Assembly: GCA_014381035.1 (NCBI GenBank)
Contig: JACMIS010000653.1
Span: 1-10,099, forward strand
DNA length: 10,099 nt
Direction: 5' to 3'
Origin: Armatimonadota bacterium
GTDB lineage: Bacteria; Armatimonadota; Armatimonadia; Armatimonadales; Armatimonadaceae
Part shown: piece by piece, positions 1 through 7,129 of the stretch
Layout of the letters: each line of letters opens with the position of its first letter
Numbering within the stretch: the first letter of the stretch is position 1
Notes under the pieces: model-generated
Told to the model about the DNA's origin: nothing
Seen by the model: only the letters and a program-made list of their open reading frames with translations
Database searches by the model: none
Made by a program: the position numbers and the translations under genes

Positions 1-50
1 CGATCCAACGATGCGTTGGCGCCGTCCGCGAAGGACAAACAAACAAAACA

Positions 51-1454
51 ATGCAGTATTTCAGACCTGGCGGAAATCAGTTTGTTGGCGATTGCATGCC
101 CTTCAGCCATTGCGGGCGATTTCATCTCTACTATTTGTTGGATGAGGGGCACCATCAAGCACTTGGCGGGTTAGGTGGGCATCAGTGGGCGCATACATCG
201 TCCGTTGATTTGCTACATTGGACGCATCACCCGCTTGCCTTACCGATTACCGAATCGTGGGAAGGCTCGATCTGTACTGGTTCCGTGATTTACGATAAGG
301 GTGAATTTTACGCCTTCTACGCGACCCGTCAGCGCGACCGTACCCAGCAGGTGCGGGTCGCCCGGAGTGCGGATGGGGTCCACTTCGTGAAGCCGACCGA
401 CACAGTGCCACTTCTTCTGCCCCCGCCGGGGTATGCGCCTATAGACTTTCGCGACCCGTTCGTCTGGCGGGGCGATGACGGAGTGTTTCACCTGCTTGTG
501 ACAGCGAACCACGAGGCACCTGCGTTGTTCGAGCGAGGCGGTACACTACTCCGTTACTGGTCCCATGACCTGCGGCATTGGATGCCGGACGATGCGCCGT
601 TTCTTGTCCCAGGCGGTGAGCCCGGTTATAAATCTGTTCCCGAATGCCCTGACCTTTTTCATTGGGGCGAGTGGTATTACCTTCTGTTCGGTCTGGGATT
701 GCAAACGCACTACCGGATGGCGCGTTCGCCGGACAGTGAATGGCTACGCCCGCCGGTGGACACGTTGGATACGCCGTGGAACGCGGTCATCAAAACCGCG
801 TCCTGGGGCGACGACCGTCGTATCGGGGTGGGCTGGATACCTTGGCGCGCGGGCGAGACGGCGGACGGAGCGTGGCAATGGGGCGGTAACGCGGTGTTTC
901 GCGAACTGGTCCGGCATGAGGACGGCACACTTGGAACCCGTTTCGTCGGAGAAATGACATCGTATACAACGCCTATTTCTCCAAGCGTGACCGTATTGAC
1001 GCTGGGGGGTACGGCAGATCCAGAGACGATTTTCCTGCCCCGACACCTGCCGCAAGCCGTAGTCGCGTTGGACGATCTTCCGTCTGATTTCCGGCTGTGC
1101 GTGCGTGTTGTGCCGGAGAGCGGCGCGACAACGTTCGGTATCGGCTTGCGCGGCACCGGGAACTTCGAGCGGTCCGTCCAACTGCGGTTCTATCCGTACC
1201 AGAAACGGGTTGTGCTCGGCGGAGAGGCAACATTGTACAACGTTGCAGGGTTATGCGAACCGTTCGATCTCGAGATTATCGTACAGGGCGACATCGCCGA
1301 TGTTTGTATGGACAACCGTCGGTGCGTTCTGGGGCGTGTTGGAAAAGACGGCGGTAGTCGGCTGTTTTTCTGGAGCGAGGCGAGCGGGGTCCGGTGGGAA
1401 GATTTCCGAGTATACACTCTCCATGCGACCGCCTCGCCGCCGTTTGTGGGATAA
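51..1454 (+). CDS. GH32-family glycoside hydrolase (beta-fructosidase-like)
   Basis: This 467-residue protein resembles family GH32 (invertase, levanase, fructanase), which hydrolyses beta-fructosides by a retaining mechanism on a five-bladed beta-propeller followed by a beta-sandwich. The three catalytic positions are visible: nucleophile D14 in VGDCMPF, the transition-state stabiliser D135 in the FRDP motif (133-136), and the acid/base E198 in PECPDLF. HQWAHTSSVDLLHW (44-57) and ICTGSV (74-79) correspond to the family's 'WGHA..S.DL.HW' and 'FSGS' blocks. The last ~150 residues would be the sandwich. The usual WMNDPNG signature is replaced by VGDCMPF, as in a divergent GH32 subgroup, so sucrose or fructan as substrate is unproven. 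No signal peptide is seen, so it is probably cytoplasmic. The start gives the N-terminus expected for this subgroup, but the frame is open to base 1 and the AAGGA at 31-35 lies 15 bases from the ATG, so an upstream start is possible. Confidence 0.88.
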   Translation: MQYFRPGGNQFVGDCMPFSHCGRFHLYYLLDEGHHQALGGLGGHQWAHTSSVDLLHWTHHPLALPITESWEGSICTGSVIYDKGEFYAFYATRQRDRTQQVRVARSADGVHFVKPTDTVPLLLPPPGYAPIDFRDPFVWRGDDGVFHLLVTANHEAPALFERGGTLLRYWSHDLRHWMPDDAPFLVPGGEPGYKSVPECPDLFHWGEWYYLLFGLGLQTHYRMARSPDSEWLRPPVDTLDTPWNAVIKTASWGDDRRIGVGWIPWRAGETADGAWQWGGNAVFRELVRHEDGTLGTRFVGEMTSYTTPISPSVTVLTLGGTADPETIFLPRHLPQAVVALDDLPSDFRLCVRVVPESGATTFGIGLRGTGNFERSVQLRFYPYQKRVVLGGEATLYNVAGLCEPFDLEIIVQGDIADVCMDNRRCVLGRVGKDGGSRLFFWSEASGVRWEDFRVYTLHATASPPFVG

Positions 1455-1538
1455 AGCCAACCGTCAAATAGACACAGATCACTTTAATATGGAACAAACA
1501 AAAGAAAATATTCCCAAAAAAGGAATGCGCGTCCTGTC

Positions 1539-1543
1539 GGAGG
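1539..1543 (+). promoter_or_regulatory. Shine-Dalgarno GGAGG for the SARP-type regulator
   Basis: GGAGG lies 10 bases before the TTG at 1554, which supports that start. It also sits 2 bases before ATG 1546, which would make a three-codon reading frame (ATG ATG GCT TGA). The stop of that frame overlaps the TTG start codon by two bases. A second in-frame start, ATG 1572, has its own AAGGA at 1557-1561 with 10 bases of spacing. Confidence 0.6.
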
Positions 1544-1553
1544 AAATGATGGC

Positions 1554-4500
1554 TTGAAGGATCGAATCGCTATGGACGCGGCACTTCCTTGCTGCATATA
1601 TCTGCTGGGCGGATTACGTATCGAAGTTGGTAATGAAGTCGTTACCCGATTCCGGACGCAGAAAACGGGCGCGTTGCTTGCCTATCTCGCACTCCATATT
1701 CAGAGAGCGCACTCCCGGGAGGAACTGGCGGACCTGTTCTGGCCCGACATAGACCCTGAAGCCGCCCGTGCCAACCTACGCTCTGCCCTTTCGTCACTAC
1801 GGCGACAGATCGAACCGCCCGCGTCGGTGGAGGCAGGGTCGGTTTTGGTCACGCGGGGGCATTTCGAAGTGTATTTAAACGCGGCGTCGGTAGGCGTGGA
1901 CGCGATCCGCTTTGACCGAGCGATTGTCGCCGCGAACCGGGCGGCAACAACGCCCGATAAAATACGACTCCGGGCGGAAGCGGTCGCCCTCTATCGGGGA
2001 CCGCTTCTGCCCGGCTTTTACGAACCCTGGGCACTCCAGGAGCGTAATCGCCTCGGGGAAACGTTATCCAGAACGTTGATAGAATTGGCGGCGCAGTATG
2101 CCGGAATCGGCAGTTGGAATGAAGCCCTTGCCCATGCCCGCCGCGCCGTTGGCGAGGACCCGCTCGCCGAGGATGCGCACGCATACGTAATACGCGCCCT
2201 GATGGCGTCGGGGCAGACGTCCGCGGCGCACCGGCAGTTCGAGGAACTGACCGCGGTGTTGGAAGAACAGTTAGGCGCGAAACCGTCCCCGGCGTTGCAG
2301 GCATTGTTGCAACCAGTCGAGCGTCCCGTAATGACTGCGTCGGAGGTCGCCCCGTTGCTTCCCCCTGCTGTGGTAGAGAATCCGCTACTTTCCGAGTTGC
2401 CGATTGCGCGACGGTCTTTACCGCTTCCCTTGAGCGGTTTTTTCGGGCGCGAGGACGAACTGATCGCGCTGGGAAGACTACTGTGCGAAAGCGAGACCCG
2501 GCTTGTCACGTTGACCGGGTTTGGTGGGAGCGGAAAAACCCGTCTTGCCATCGAGGTCGTCCGGCAGGTTGCGGATCGTTTCGCCGGTGGGGTCTGGTTT
2601 GTACCGCTCGCCGATCTGCGCGATGCCGAGCACATTGCTGATGCTGTCGCGGACACACTGTCGCTCCCGCCTGCCACGAAGAGTTCACCGTTCGACCGGA
2701 CCGTGGGAACATTGAACGCTGGCGGCAACCCGGTCCTCCTGGTGCTGGATAATTTAGAGCAGTTGATGGAGACACAGAGCGGCGTCGCGGAAGAATACGT
2801 ACATCGTCTGCTCGAGCGTGTCCCCCGCCTGACCTGTCTGACCACGTCCCGTCGCCGATTGATGCTGGACGGTGAGCGCGAGTTCGCAGTGGTGCCGCTC
2901 CCGACGCCGCTTCATCCGGGGACGCCGGAAAGGTTGCTGGAGTTCGCCAGCGTGCAGTTGTTTGTGCAACGCGCCCAAACCGCACGTCCCGATTTTCAGA
3001 TCACGCCGCGTAACGCCGATGCTATTGCGATGCTTTGTACACGGCTCGAAGGCGTCCCGCTTGCGCTGGAATTGGCGGCAGGCTGGTCGCAAACCCTGAC
3101 CCCGACCCAAGTGATGGCGAAACTGGAAAACCGATTTGATCTGCTGATCGGGCGGCGGCGCGGTGCGCCCGGACGACACGCGACGCTCCGTGCCGCCGTG
3201 GAATGGAGTTGGGAGTTGCTCGCGGCTTCGTTACAAGCGTTCTGGGCGCGGCTTTCCGTGTTTCGAGGCGGATGGGACATGGAGGCGGCAGAGTCGGTGA
3301 CACAAACACCGGACGCAATGACACTGCTCGCGGAGTTGCGCGAGCGATCCGTGATCGTATCCGAGGAGTCGGGCGGGGATGGCATGCGGTTTCGGATGCT
3401 GGAAACCCTGCGCGAGTTTGCCGAGGAACAACTTCCTCCTGCCGAGCGGGAACGGTTCGCCTTATGTCACGCTGCTTACTACCTTCATCTTGCCGAGACG
3501 GCGCAGTGGGACGGGAACGAGCAACAACATTGGCTGACGCGTATGGACGCGGAGCAAGGAAATATCCGTGTTGCGTTCGAAACCTTCGCGCGAGCAAACG
3601 ACGTGGAGGGAAGTTTGCGCCTGGCGATAGCCTTGTTCAAATTCTGGCTCGTGCGCGGTCATCTCGCCGAAGGGCGACAGCGTCTGGACGCGGCGTTGGG
3701 GGGCGGCGAGAACGCGCCCGATTTGCTCCGCGCGCGTGCGCTACTCGCCGCGGGTGGGTTAGCCGGACAACAGGGCGACCTCGTCTCCGCGCAGTCGTAT
3801 TTCGAGAAGTGTATGCCGATCTTTGAGCGCGAGGGGGACCGCTCCCATGTTGCCAGCGCGATGGGGCGGTTGGCAATCATCCACAAGCATCGCGGCGAGT
3901 ACGACCATGCAGAAGCACTGCTAAACAACGCACGCGCGATTTACGGCGAGACGGACAACAAGCGCGGTCTGACACGTGTTCTGGCCGGACTGGGCGCACT
4001 TTGCGAGGAACGGACCGATCTCGACCGCTCGCGTGACTTCTACGAGGAATGCCTCGCCCTCACGGAACAGATAAACGACACCCTTTTTGCCGCGACTACC
4101 CTGCACAATATCGGCGTCGTCGCCGCGCGGCAAAATGATGTCCTGCGTGCGTGTGCCTTTCTGGAGCGTAGTCTCGCTATCCGGCGCGAGTTGAATGACC
4201 GTGCCGGCTTGGCGGCGACTCTGGAAGCACTCGGGGTCATCACCGCCGAGTCGGGCGACTGGAATGCCACCGAAGCGTATTATGGCGAGAGTTACGCCAT
4301 CCACCAGCAAATGCAGAATCGCAACGGTGCGATGCGGGTCCGCCTCAATCAAGCGAAGATGATGCTACGGCGCGGCGACACCGAAGCCGTCGCTACCTAT
4401 CTGGACGAAGCCGTCCTGCTTCTGGGAAGCGACGGCAACAAGCGTTACACCGCCTATGCTCTGGAGATCGGCGCATTGCTTGCCGCACGGGGGCACCGCG

Positions 4501-4739
4501 AACGCGAAGCGGCACAACTCTTCGGAGCGTCCGAGGCATTGCGCGATTCCGTCGGCATCCCGCTCACCCCGCAGGAAGAGGACGAATACACGGACGTACT
4601 ACAAACACTCCGAGTCAATCTGGGCGCGACGGCTTTGAGCGACGCCCGAAAGGAGGGACGTTCCCGAACGTGGCAAGAACTCGCCGCCCTCCTGCGTGTG
4701 CTTACACCGACAAAACAGGTCGTCCTGACTGCACAATAA
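1554..4739 (+). CDS. SARP/BTAD transcriptional regulator with NB-ARC-type NTPase and TPR repeats
   Basis: This 1061-residue protein looks like an AfsR/LAL-style activator. An N-terminal OmpR-like winged helix (about 12-110; FRTQKTGALLAYLAL, then REELADLFWPD and ARANLRSALSSLRR) should bind DNA. A bacterial transcriptional activator domain follows (about 115-255; RLRAEAVALYRGPLLPGF, PLAEDAHAYVIRALMASG). The NTPase begins at GRED (298-301), with Walker A GFGGSGKTR (322-330), Walker B VLLVLDNLEQ (394-403), TSRRRL (431-436) and GVPLALELAAG (500-510). MLETLREFAEEQL (615-627) is typical of such regulators. Residues about 680-980 are TPR-like helical pairs that may sense a partner. The C-terminus (AAQLFGASEALRDSVGIPL) resembles LAL regulators, but no LuxR helix-turn-helix follows. 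The TTG start has a strong SD; ATG 1572 is the alternative. SARP-like direct repeats lie just downstream, before the cupin gene. Its ligand is unknown. I see no convincing promoter in the 99 bases upstream and no terminator after it. Confidence 0.92.
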   Translation: MKDRIAMDAALPCCIYLLGGLRIEVGNEVVTRFRTQKTGALLAYLALHIQRAHSREELADLFWPDIDPEAARANLRSALSSLRRQIEPPASVEAGSVLVTRGHFEVYLNAASVGVDAIRFDRAIVAANRAATTPDKIRLRAEAVALYRGPLLPGFYEPWALQERNRLGETLSRTLIELAAQYAGIGSWNEALAHARRAVGEDPLAEDAHAYVIRALMASGQTSAAHRQFEELTAVLEEQLGAKPSPALQALLQPVERPVMTASEVAPLLPPAVVENPLLSELPIARRSLPLPLSGFFGREDELIALGRLLCESETRLVTLTGFGGSGKTRLAIEVVRQVADRFAGGVWFVPLADLRDAEHIADAVADTLSLPPATKSSPFDRTVGTLNAGGNPVLLVLDNLEQLMETQSGVAEEYVHRLLERVPRLTCLTTSRRRLMLDGEREFAVVPLPTPLHPGTPERLLEFASVQLFVQRAQTARPDFQITPRNADAIAMLCTRLEGVPLALELAAGWSQTLTPTQVMAKLENRFDLLIGRRRGAPGRHATLRAAVEWSWELLAASLQAFWARLSVFRGGWDMEAAESVTQTPDAMTLLAELRERSVIVSEESGGDGMRFRMLETLREFAEEQLPPAERERFALCHAAYYLHLAETAQWDGNEQQHWLTRMDAEQGNIRVAFETFARANDVEGSLRLAIALFKFWLVRGHLAEGRQRLDAALGGGENAPDLLRARALLAAGGLAGQQGDLVSAQSYFEKCMPIFEREGDRSHVASAMGRLAIIHKHRGEYDHAEALLNNARAIYGETDNKRGLTRVLAGLGALCEERTDLDRSRDFYEECLALTEQINDTLFAATTLHNIGVVAARQNDVLRACAFLERSLAIRRELNDRAGLAATLEALGVITAESGDWNATEAYYGESYAIHQQMQNRNGAMRVRLNQAKMMLRRGDTEAVATYLDEAVLLLGSDGNKRYTAYALEIGALLAARGHREREAAQLFGASEALRDSVGIPLTPQEEDEYTDVLQTLRVNLGATALSDARKEGRSRTWQELAALLRVLTPTKQVVLTAQ

Positions 4740-4758
4740 CTTTTTACACTTTTTCGCG

Positions 4759-4802
4759 CCACCCGATTCTGTTACGATTGTGTAACGAATTGTTTACGAT
4801 AG
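4759..4802 (+). promoter_or_regulatory. SARP-like operator: four in-phase 11-bp direct repeats
   Basis: Reading in 11-base steps gives CCACCCGATTC (4759), TGTTACGATTG (4770), TGTAACGAATT (4781) and GTTTACGATAG (4792). The shared core CGAWT starts at 4764, 4775, 4786 and 4797 (the last reads CGATA). The first copy is degenerate; the other three are close to TGTTACGATTG. It is established that SARP activators bind heptamer direct repeats with 11-bp periodicity, the last repeat about 8 bp upstream of the -10 box. Here the last core region ends at 4800 and a TATAAC box begins at 4808. That the SARP gene directly upstream makes the cognate protein is inference. A dyad GTTAC-N6-GTAAC (4771-4786) overlaps the repeats and could instead suggest a dimeric repressor. 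Confidence 0.6.
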
Positions 4803-4807
4803 CTCTG

Positions 4808-4813
4808 TATAAC
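4808..4813 (+). promoter_or_regulatory. -10 box TATAAC of an activator-type promoter for the cupin gene
   Basis: TATAAC matches the sigma-70 -10 consensus in five of six positions. No good -35 hexamer lies 16-18 bases upstream; that region is occupied by the 11-bp repeats. This is what a promoter needing a SARP-type activator looks like. Transcription would start near 4820, leaving a leader of about 119 bases before the TTG start of the cupin gene. I see no convincing riboswitch or strong hairpin in that leader. Confidence 0.45.
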
Positions 4814-4924
4814 CTTCTTGAAAGCAAACGATAAGCAAATCCAAACCGCGTATCATTCGCGCCTTGCCTCCCCGGAACGGAGACGGGTGCGCCATCCGGG
4901 AAGCCCCCGAATCCCTTTGTTTTC

Positions 4925-4930
4925 GAGGAG
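4925..4930 (+). promoter_or_regulatory. Shine-Dalgarno GAGGAG fixing the cupin TTG start
   Basis: GAGGAG is 8 bases before TTG 4939. The reading frame stays open further upstream, to another TTG at 4864, but that codon has no SD and its translation (PPRNGDGCAIREAPES) does not look like a cupin N-terminus. This site therefore decides the start. Confidence 0.75.
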
Positions 4931-4938
4931 TACATATT

Positions 4939-5424
4939 TTGAACCCAGTAGCGCAATCGCCTTTATTTGTTCGTGCCGGAGCCGGTCACTTCGCCGATCT
5001 CGGCGACCACCGTGCCCATATTAGAGTAAGTGCCGACCACACCGAAGGCGTTTTTATGTTGGTGGAAATAGACGCCGACTTCAACGCCGGGGTGCCACCG
5101 CACGTCCACCGCATCGAGGACGAGACGTTCGTTGTCCTTTCCGGACAAATCGAGTTCGGGATTGGCGAGCAAACCGTCGAAGCGGGACCGGGCGATACCG
5201 TGTTTGCACCACGAAACATCGCCCATACGTGGCGTTGCACCAGTGCTGAGGGCGCAAAGGTGCTGATCTGGTTCACGCCCGGTGACAATTTCCAGTCGTT
5301 CGGGCTGGCGATGGCAGCGCAAGGGGTTGTCCCACAAGAGGCGATGGCAGACCCCGTACTGGCGGCGAAATTCATGGCACTCACCGCGAAACACGGGATC
5401 GAAATGCTCCTCCCGGGCAAGTAG
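4939..5424 (+). CDS. Single-domain cupin protein
   Basis: This 161-residue protein has one conserved cupin barrel (Cupin_2 type). Motif 1 is GVPPHVHRIEDETFVVLSG (51-69), with metal-ligand candidates H55, H57 and E62. Motif 2 is GDTVFAPRNIAHTW (85-98), with H96 as the fourth ligand. The set is complete, so a metal-binding barrel is expected. Cupins of this size range from dioxygenases and isomerases to sugar- or ligand-binding proteins, and nothing here identifies the substrate. No signal peptide is present, so it is probably cytosolic. The C-terminal 50 residues (SFGLAMAAQGVVPQEAMADPVLAAKF...) form a helical tail of the kind often seen in quercetinase-like small cupins, where it helps dimer formation; that assignment is inference. 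The gene follows the SARP regulator by 199 bases, behind the repeat operator, and precedes the secreted-protein gene by 66 bases, so the latter two may be co-transcribed. Confidence 0.9.
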   Translation: MNPVAQSPLFVRAGAGHFADLGDHRAHIRVSADHTEGVFMLVEIDADFNAGVPPHVHRIEDETFVVLSGQIEFGIGEQTVEAGPGDTVFAPRNIAHTWRCTSAEGAKVLIWFTPGDNFQSFGLAMAAQGVVPQEAMADPVLAAKFMALTAKHGIEMLLPGK

Positions 5425-5490
5425 GATAAAATCTGGTAGAAACCTCCATTCATTCTGATGAAAGGGGGGTAGCCTTTTAGAAAGAAACTT

Positions 5491-6597
5491 ATGAAAAATC
5501 AGTTACTCATTGCCAGTACCGTAGTGTTGCTCCTGCAAACCGCTTTGTCGGTGGGACCGGCTCACGCACAGTCGAGTGGGAAAAAGCCGGGGACAGTGAA
5601 GCCGAAACCCACCGTCCAAAAAACAGCCAAACCGACCGGTACCGTCGTGCTGGGAACCACGCAATTGCCCGGCGACTTCGGGAAGCTCGGCACTACTTAC
5701 ACGATAGGCAAATCCATGCCGATCAATTTCACACTAAAGAGTGCCGATTACTCCGTGGTGCCGGTGACCGTTGGTACAAACACCTGGGTGCCCAAGGCGA
5801 ACGAAAAGTTGCTCGTCCTGCACTACACGATACACAACCCGTTGCCTCAGGAGCAGCGCTATTACTGGGCGGACATCCTGTTCACTGGCGTGGACGCCAA
5901 AGATACGAACCACAATTTTATTCAGGCGGTCGTCCGTGAAGGGGAAGTGCAACCGCTGTCGATCCAACTCAAACCGGCGCAAAAGCTAGATGTCAGTGCC
6001 GCGATCATGGTGCCGGCGGAGGGCGTCGTCCCGAAACTGATCGTGGAGCGCGAGAAAGGTGCCCCGGTAATCCGCTACGATCTGCGCGGCAAAGTGACAC
6101 CGCTACCCGCAGGCTACGGCGACCCCGCCGACACTACGGGGGCGACCGCGCTCAAGGAAGTCCCGGCACAAGCGGGGGTCTTCTACCCGACCGGCGTTTT
6201 CGACACGCGTCTGGACGAGATCGCGTATGTCGCCGGTCCGCTGATCAAGCGGGAAGCGGGCGAAGGGAAGCGATTCCTGACCGCGATCTTCACGATCAAG
6301 AACCGGACGGCGTCCGCCCAGCGGTACGTATGGAGCGATTTCATCCCGGATCTGCGCGACGCGGACGGTGAAAAGGTGGCGTACACGCAGGCACTCCTCA
6401 AGCCGACCCGTGACGAAACGACGGACGGCGAGTTGGCAGCGGGCGAGGAGGCACGCATCCGCTTCTTCTTCCCGCTCCCGGCAGACGTGGCGGGGAAAAC
6501 ATTGCGCCTGACCGAGGGCAAGCAGATCAGTGCGTCCGCCGCCCGCGTCTTCGCGTTCGACCTGACGGCGGCACCGGTAAAGACCGTGCAAAAATAA
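5491..6597 (+). CDS. Secreted protein with two tandem DUF4352-like domains
   Basis: This 368-residue protein has a signal peptide: MKNQ, then a hydrophobic stretch (about 5-21) and cleavage probably after AHA (24-26). A Lys/Pro/Thr-rich linker (about 30-50) follows. The rest appears to be an internal duplication of about 120 residues each (about 82-199 and 238-358). Aligned landmarks are KLLVLHYTIHNPLPQEQRYYWADIL (106-130, read in pieces) against RFLTAIFTIKNRTASAQRYVWSDFI (261-285), sharing T-I-x-N and QRYxWxD. Each then has a 'D.kd/DADG' turn and a late 'L.pgeeari.f..PLPAD' or 'lkpaqkldvsaaimVPAE' strand. This fits the Ig-like DUF4352 fold of exported bacterial proteins. A binding or structural role outside the membrane is inference. 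No catalytic motif is seen. The SD is weak: AAGGGGGG at 5462-5468 is too far away, and GAAAG near 5480 is closer. The stop codon lies at the foot of a long terminator hairpin. Confidence 0.78.
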   Translation: MKNQLLIASTVVLLLQTALSVGPAHAQSSGKKPGTVKPKPTVQKTAKPTGTVVLGTTQLPGDFGKLGTTYTIGKSMPINFTLKSADYSVVPVTVGTNTWVPKANEKLLVLHYTIHNPLPQEQRYYWADILFTGVDAKDTNHNFIQAVVREGEVQPLSIQLKPAQKLDVSAAIMVPAEGVVPKLIVEREKGAPVIRYDLRGKVTPLPAGYGDPADTTGATALKEVPAQAGVFYPTGVFDTRLDEIAYVAGPLIKREAGEGKRFLTAIFTIKNRTASAQRYVWSDFIPDLRDADGEKVAYTQALLKPTRDETTDGELAAGEEARIRFFFPLPADVAGKTLRLTEGKQISASAARVFAFDLTAAPVKTVQK

Positions 6598-6657
6598 ACG
6601 TGATGCCGCACCGTAATGGCTTCCCAAGCGGGAGCCATTACGGGCGGCATCACGTTT
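6590..6657. terminator. Shared hairpin terminator between converging genes
   Basis: The left arm 6596-6621 pairs with the right arm 6633-6657 over 25 bp with one bulged A at 6610. The stem extends inwards through CCC/GGG to a loop near AAGC. On the - strand it is followed by ATTTTT (6590-6595), which makes a good intrinsic terminator for the 84-residue gene. On the + strand only TTT follows, so termination after the secreted-protein gene may be weaker. The stop codons of both genes lie inside the arms (TAA 6595-6597 on +, TGA 6652-6650 on -). Confidence 0.85.
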
Positions 6658-6904
6658 CGAAGTCCAACTCCTTATAATCGTATCCGAGGACTTCCAGCCA
6701 GTTGAAACGAAGGATGTCCAGATCCTGTCGGATCATCTTTTCATCGTCCGTGGCGAAGGATTGGCGCACGAAGGCGGCTATCTCCCCCGTGTCGGCGTTT
6801 TGCGCGAGATGGGGACCCTCCGGATCGTCGTCCGGGATGATAAATATCACCAAATTCCGAACCTGTTCCTCCGTGTAAATAATGTGTTCGTTCCGAATCG
6901 TCAT
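6650..6904 (-). CDS. Small acidic hypothetical protein (84 residues)
   Basis: I do not recognise this family. The protein is strongly acidic, with DDDPEG near residues 25-30 and an acidic C-terminus (YDYKELDFET). It has no signal peptide, membrane segment or cysteine. It begins with a short hydrophobic strand (NLVIFIIPDDD, 17-27), then GEIAAFVRQSF and a helical LDILRFNWLEVLGY. The mix resembles a small alpha/beta protein. The start is supported by GGGGAGA (6914-6920) with 9 bases of spacing. The gene is a compact unit: a strong terminator overlaps its 3' end and a terminator-like hairpin of the peptidase gene lies upstream. It appears to be transcribed alone; TATACA-like and TATATA-like boxes occur in its 225-base upstream region, but I cannot pair either with a good -35. 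Confidence 0.7.
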   Translation of the reverse strand: MTIRNEHIIYTEEQVRNLVIFIIPDDDPEGPHLAQNADTGEIAAFVRQSFATDDEKMIRQDLDILRFNWLEVLGYDYKELDFET

Positions 6905-7080
6905 TGATCGGTGTCTCCCCGTCCGATGTGGTACTTCAGTGTATACCCGCTATATAGGGCGACAAACCGGAGTTTTCTCTTTAAATAACACGCTCCGGGA
7001 ATAGGGCTACTCATTCCCGCCTCGGCACACCTTGGTTAAATGTGTGACTGTGGATACCGAACTTTTTCGCGTGGTCAATG

Positions 7081-7107
7081 CGCCCGACGCAATAGATGCG
7101 CCGGGCG
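7081..7107 (-). terminator. Possible terminator of the M28 peptidase gene
   Basis: CGCCCGACGC (7081-7090) and GCGCCGGGCG (7098-7107) form a 10-bp stem around the loop AATAGAT. The single irregular pair is an A.C mismatch on the + strand but an allowed G.U pair on the - strand. This suggests it works in the RNA of the peptidase gene, whose stop is 22 bases upstream in that direction. No U-tract follows, so it may only pause polymerase or protect the 3' end. Confidence 0.45.
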
Positions 7108-7129
7108 TTCGAACGTTTCCCTGATTGTT

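Noticed and set aside
2018..2845. Long open frame on the - strand inside the regulator gene
   Set aside because: Its translation is Ser/Arg/Thr-rich low-complexity with no family motif, and it lies entirely opposite a gene with clear domains; it is a GC-driven shadow.
1554..4739. Antiphage STAND (Avs-like) NTPase
   Set aside because: The N-terminal SARP/BTAD DNA-binding domain and LAL-like C-terminus point to a transcription regulator; no nuclease, TIR or other effector domain and no defence neighbours are visible.
4769..4786. Dyad GTTAC-N6-GTAAC as a dimeric repressor site
   Set aside because: It is explained by overlap of two adjacent 11-bp direct repeats; the four-fold periodicity is the stronger pattern, though a repressor is not excluded.
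4740..4800. Terminator after the regulator gene
   Set aside because: T-runs are present (4740-4754) but no stem precedes them.
4864..4938. Upstream TTG extension of the cupin
   Set aside because: No SD precedes 4864, the added residues do not resemble cupins, and GAGGAG fits TTG 4939 precisely.
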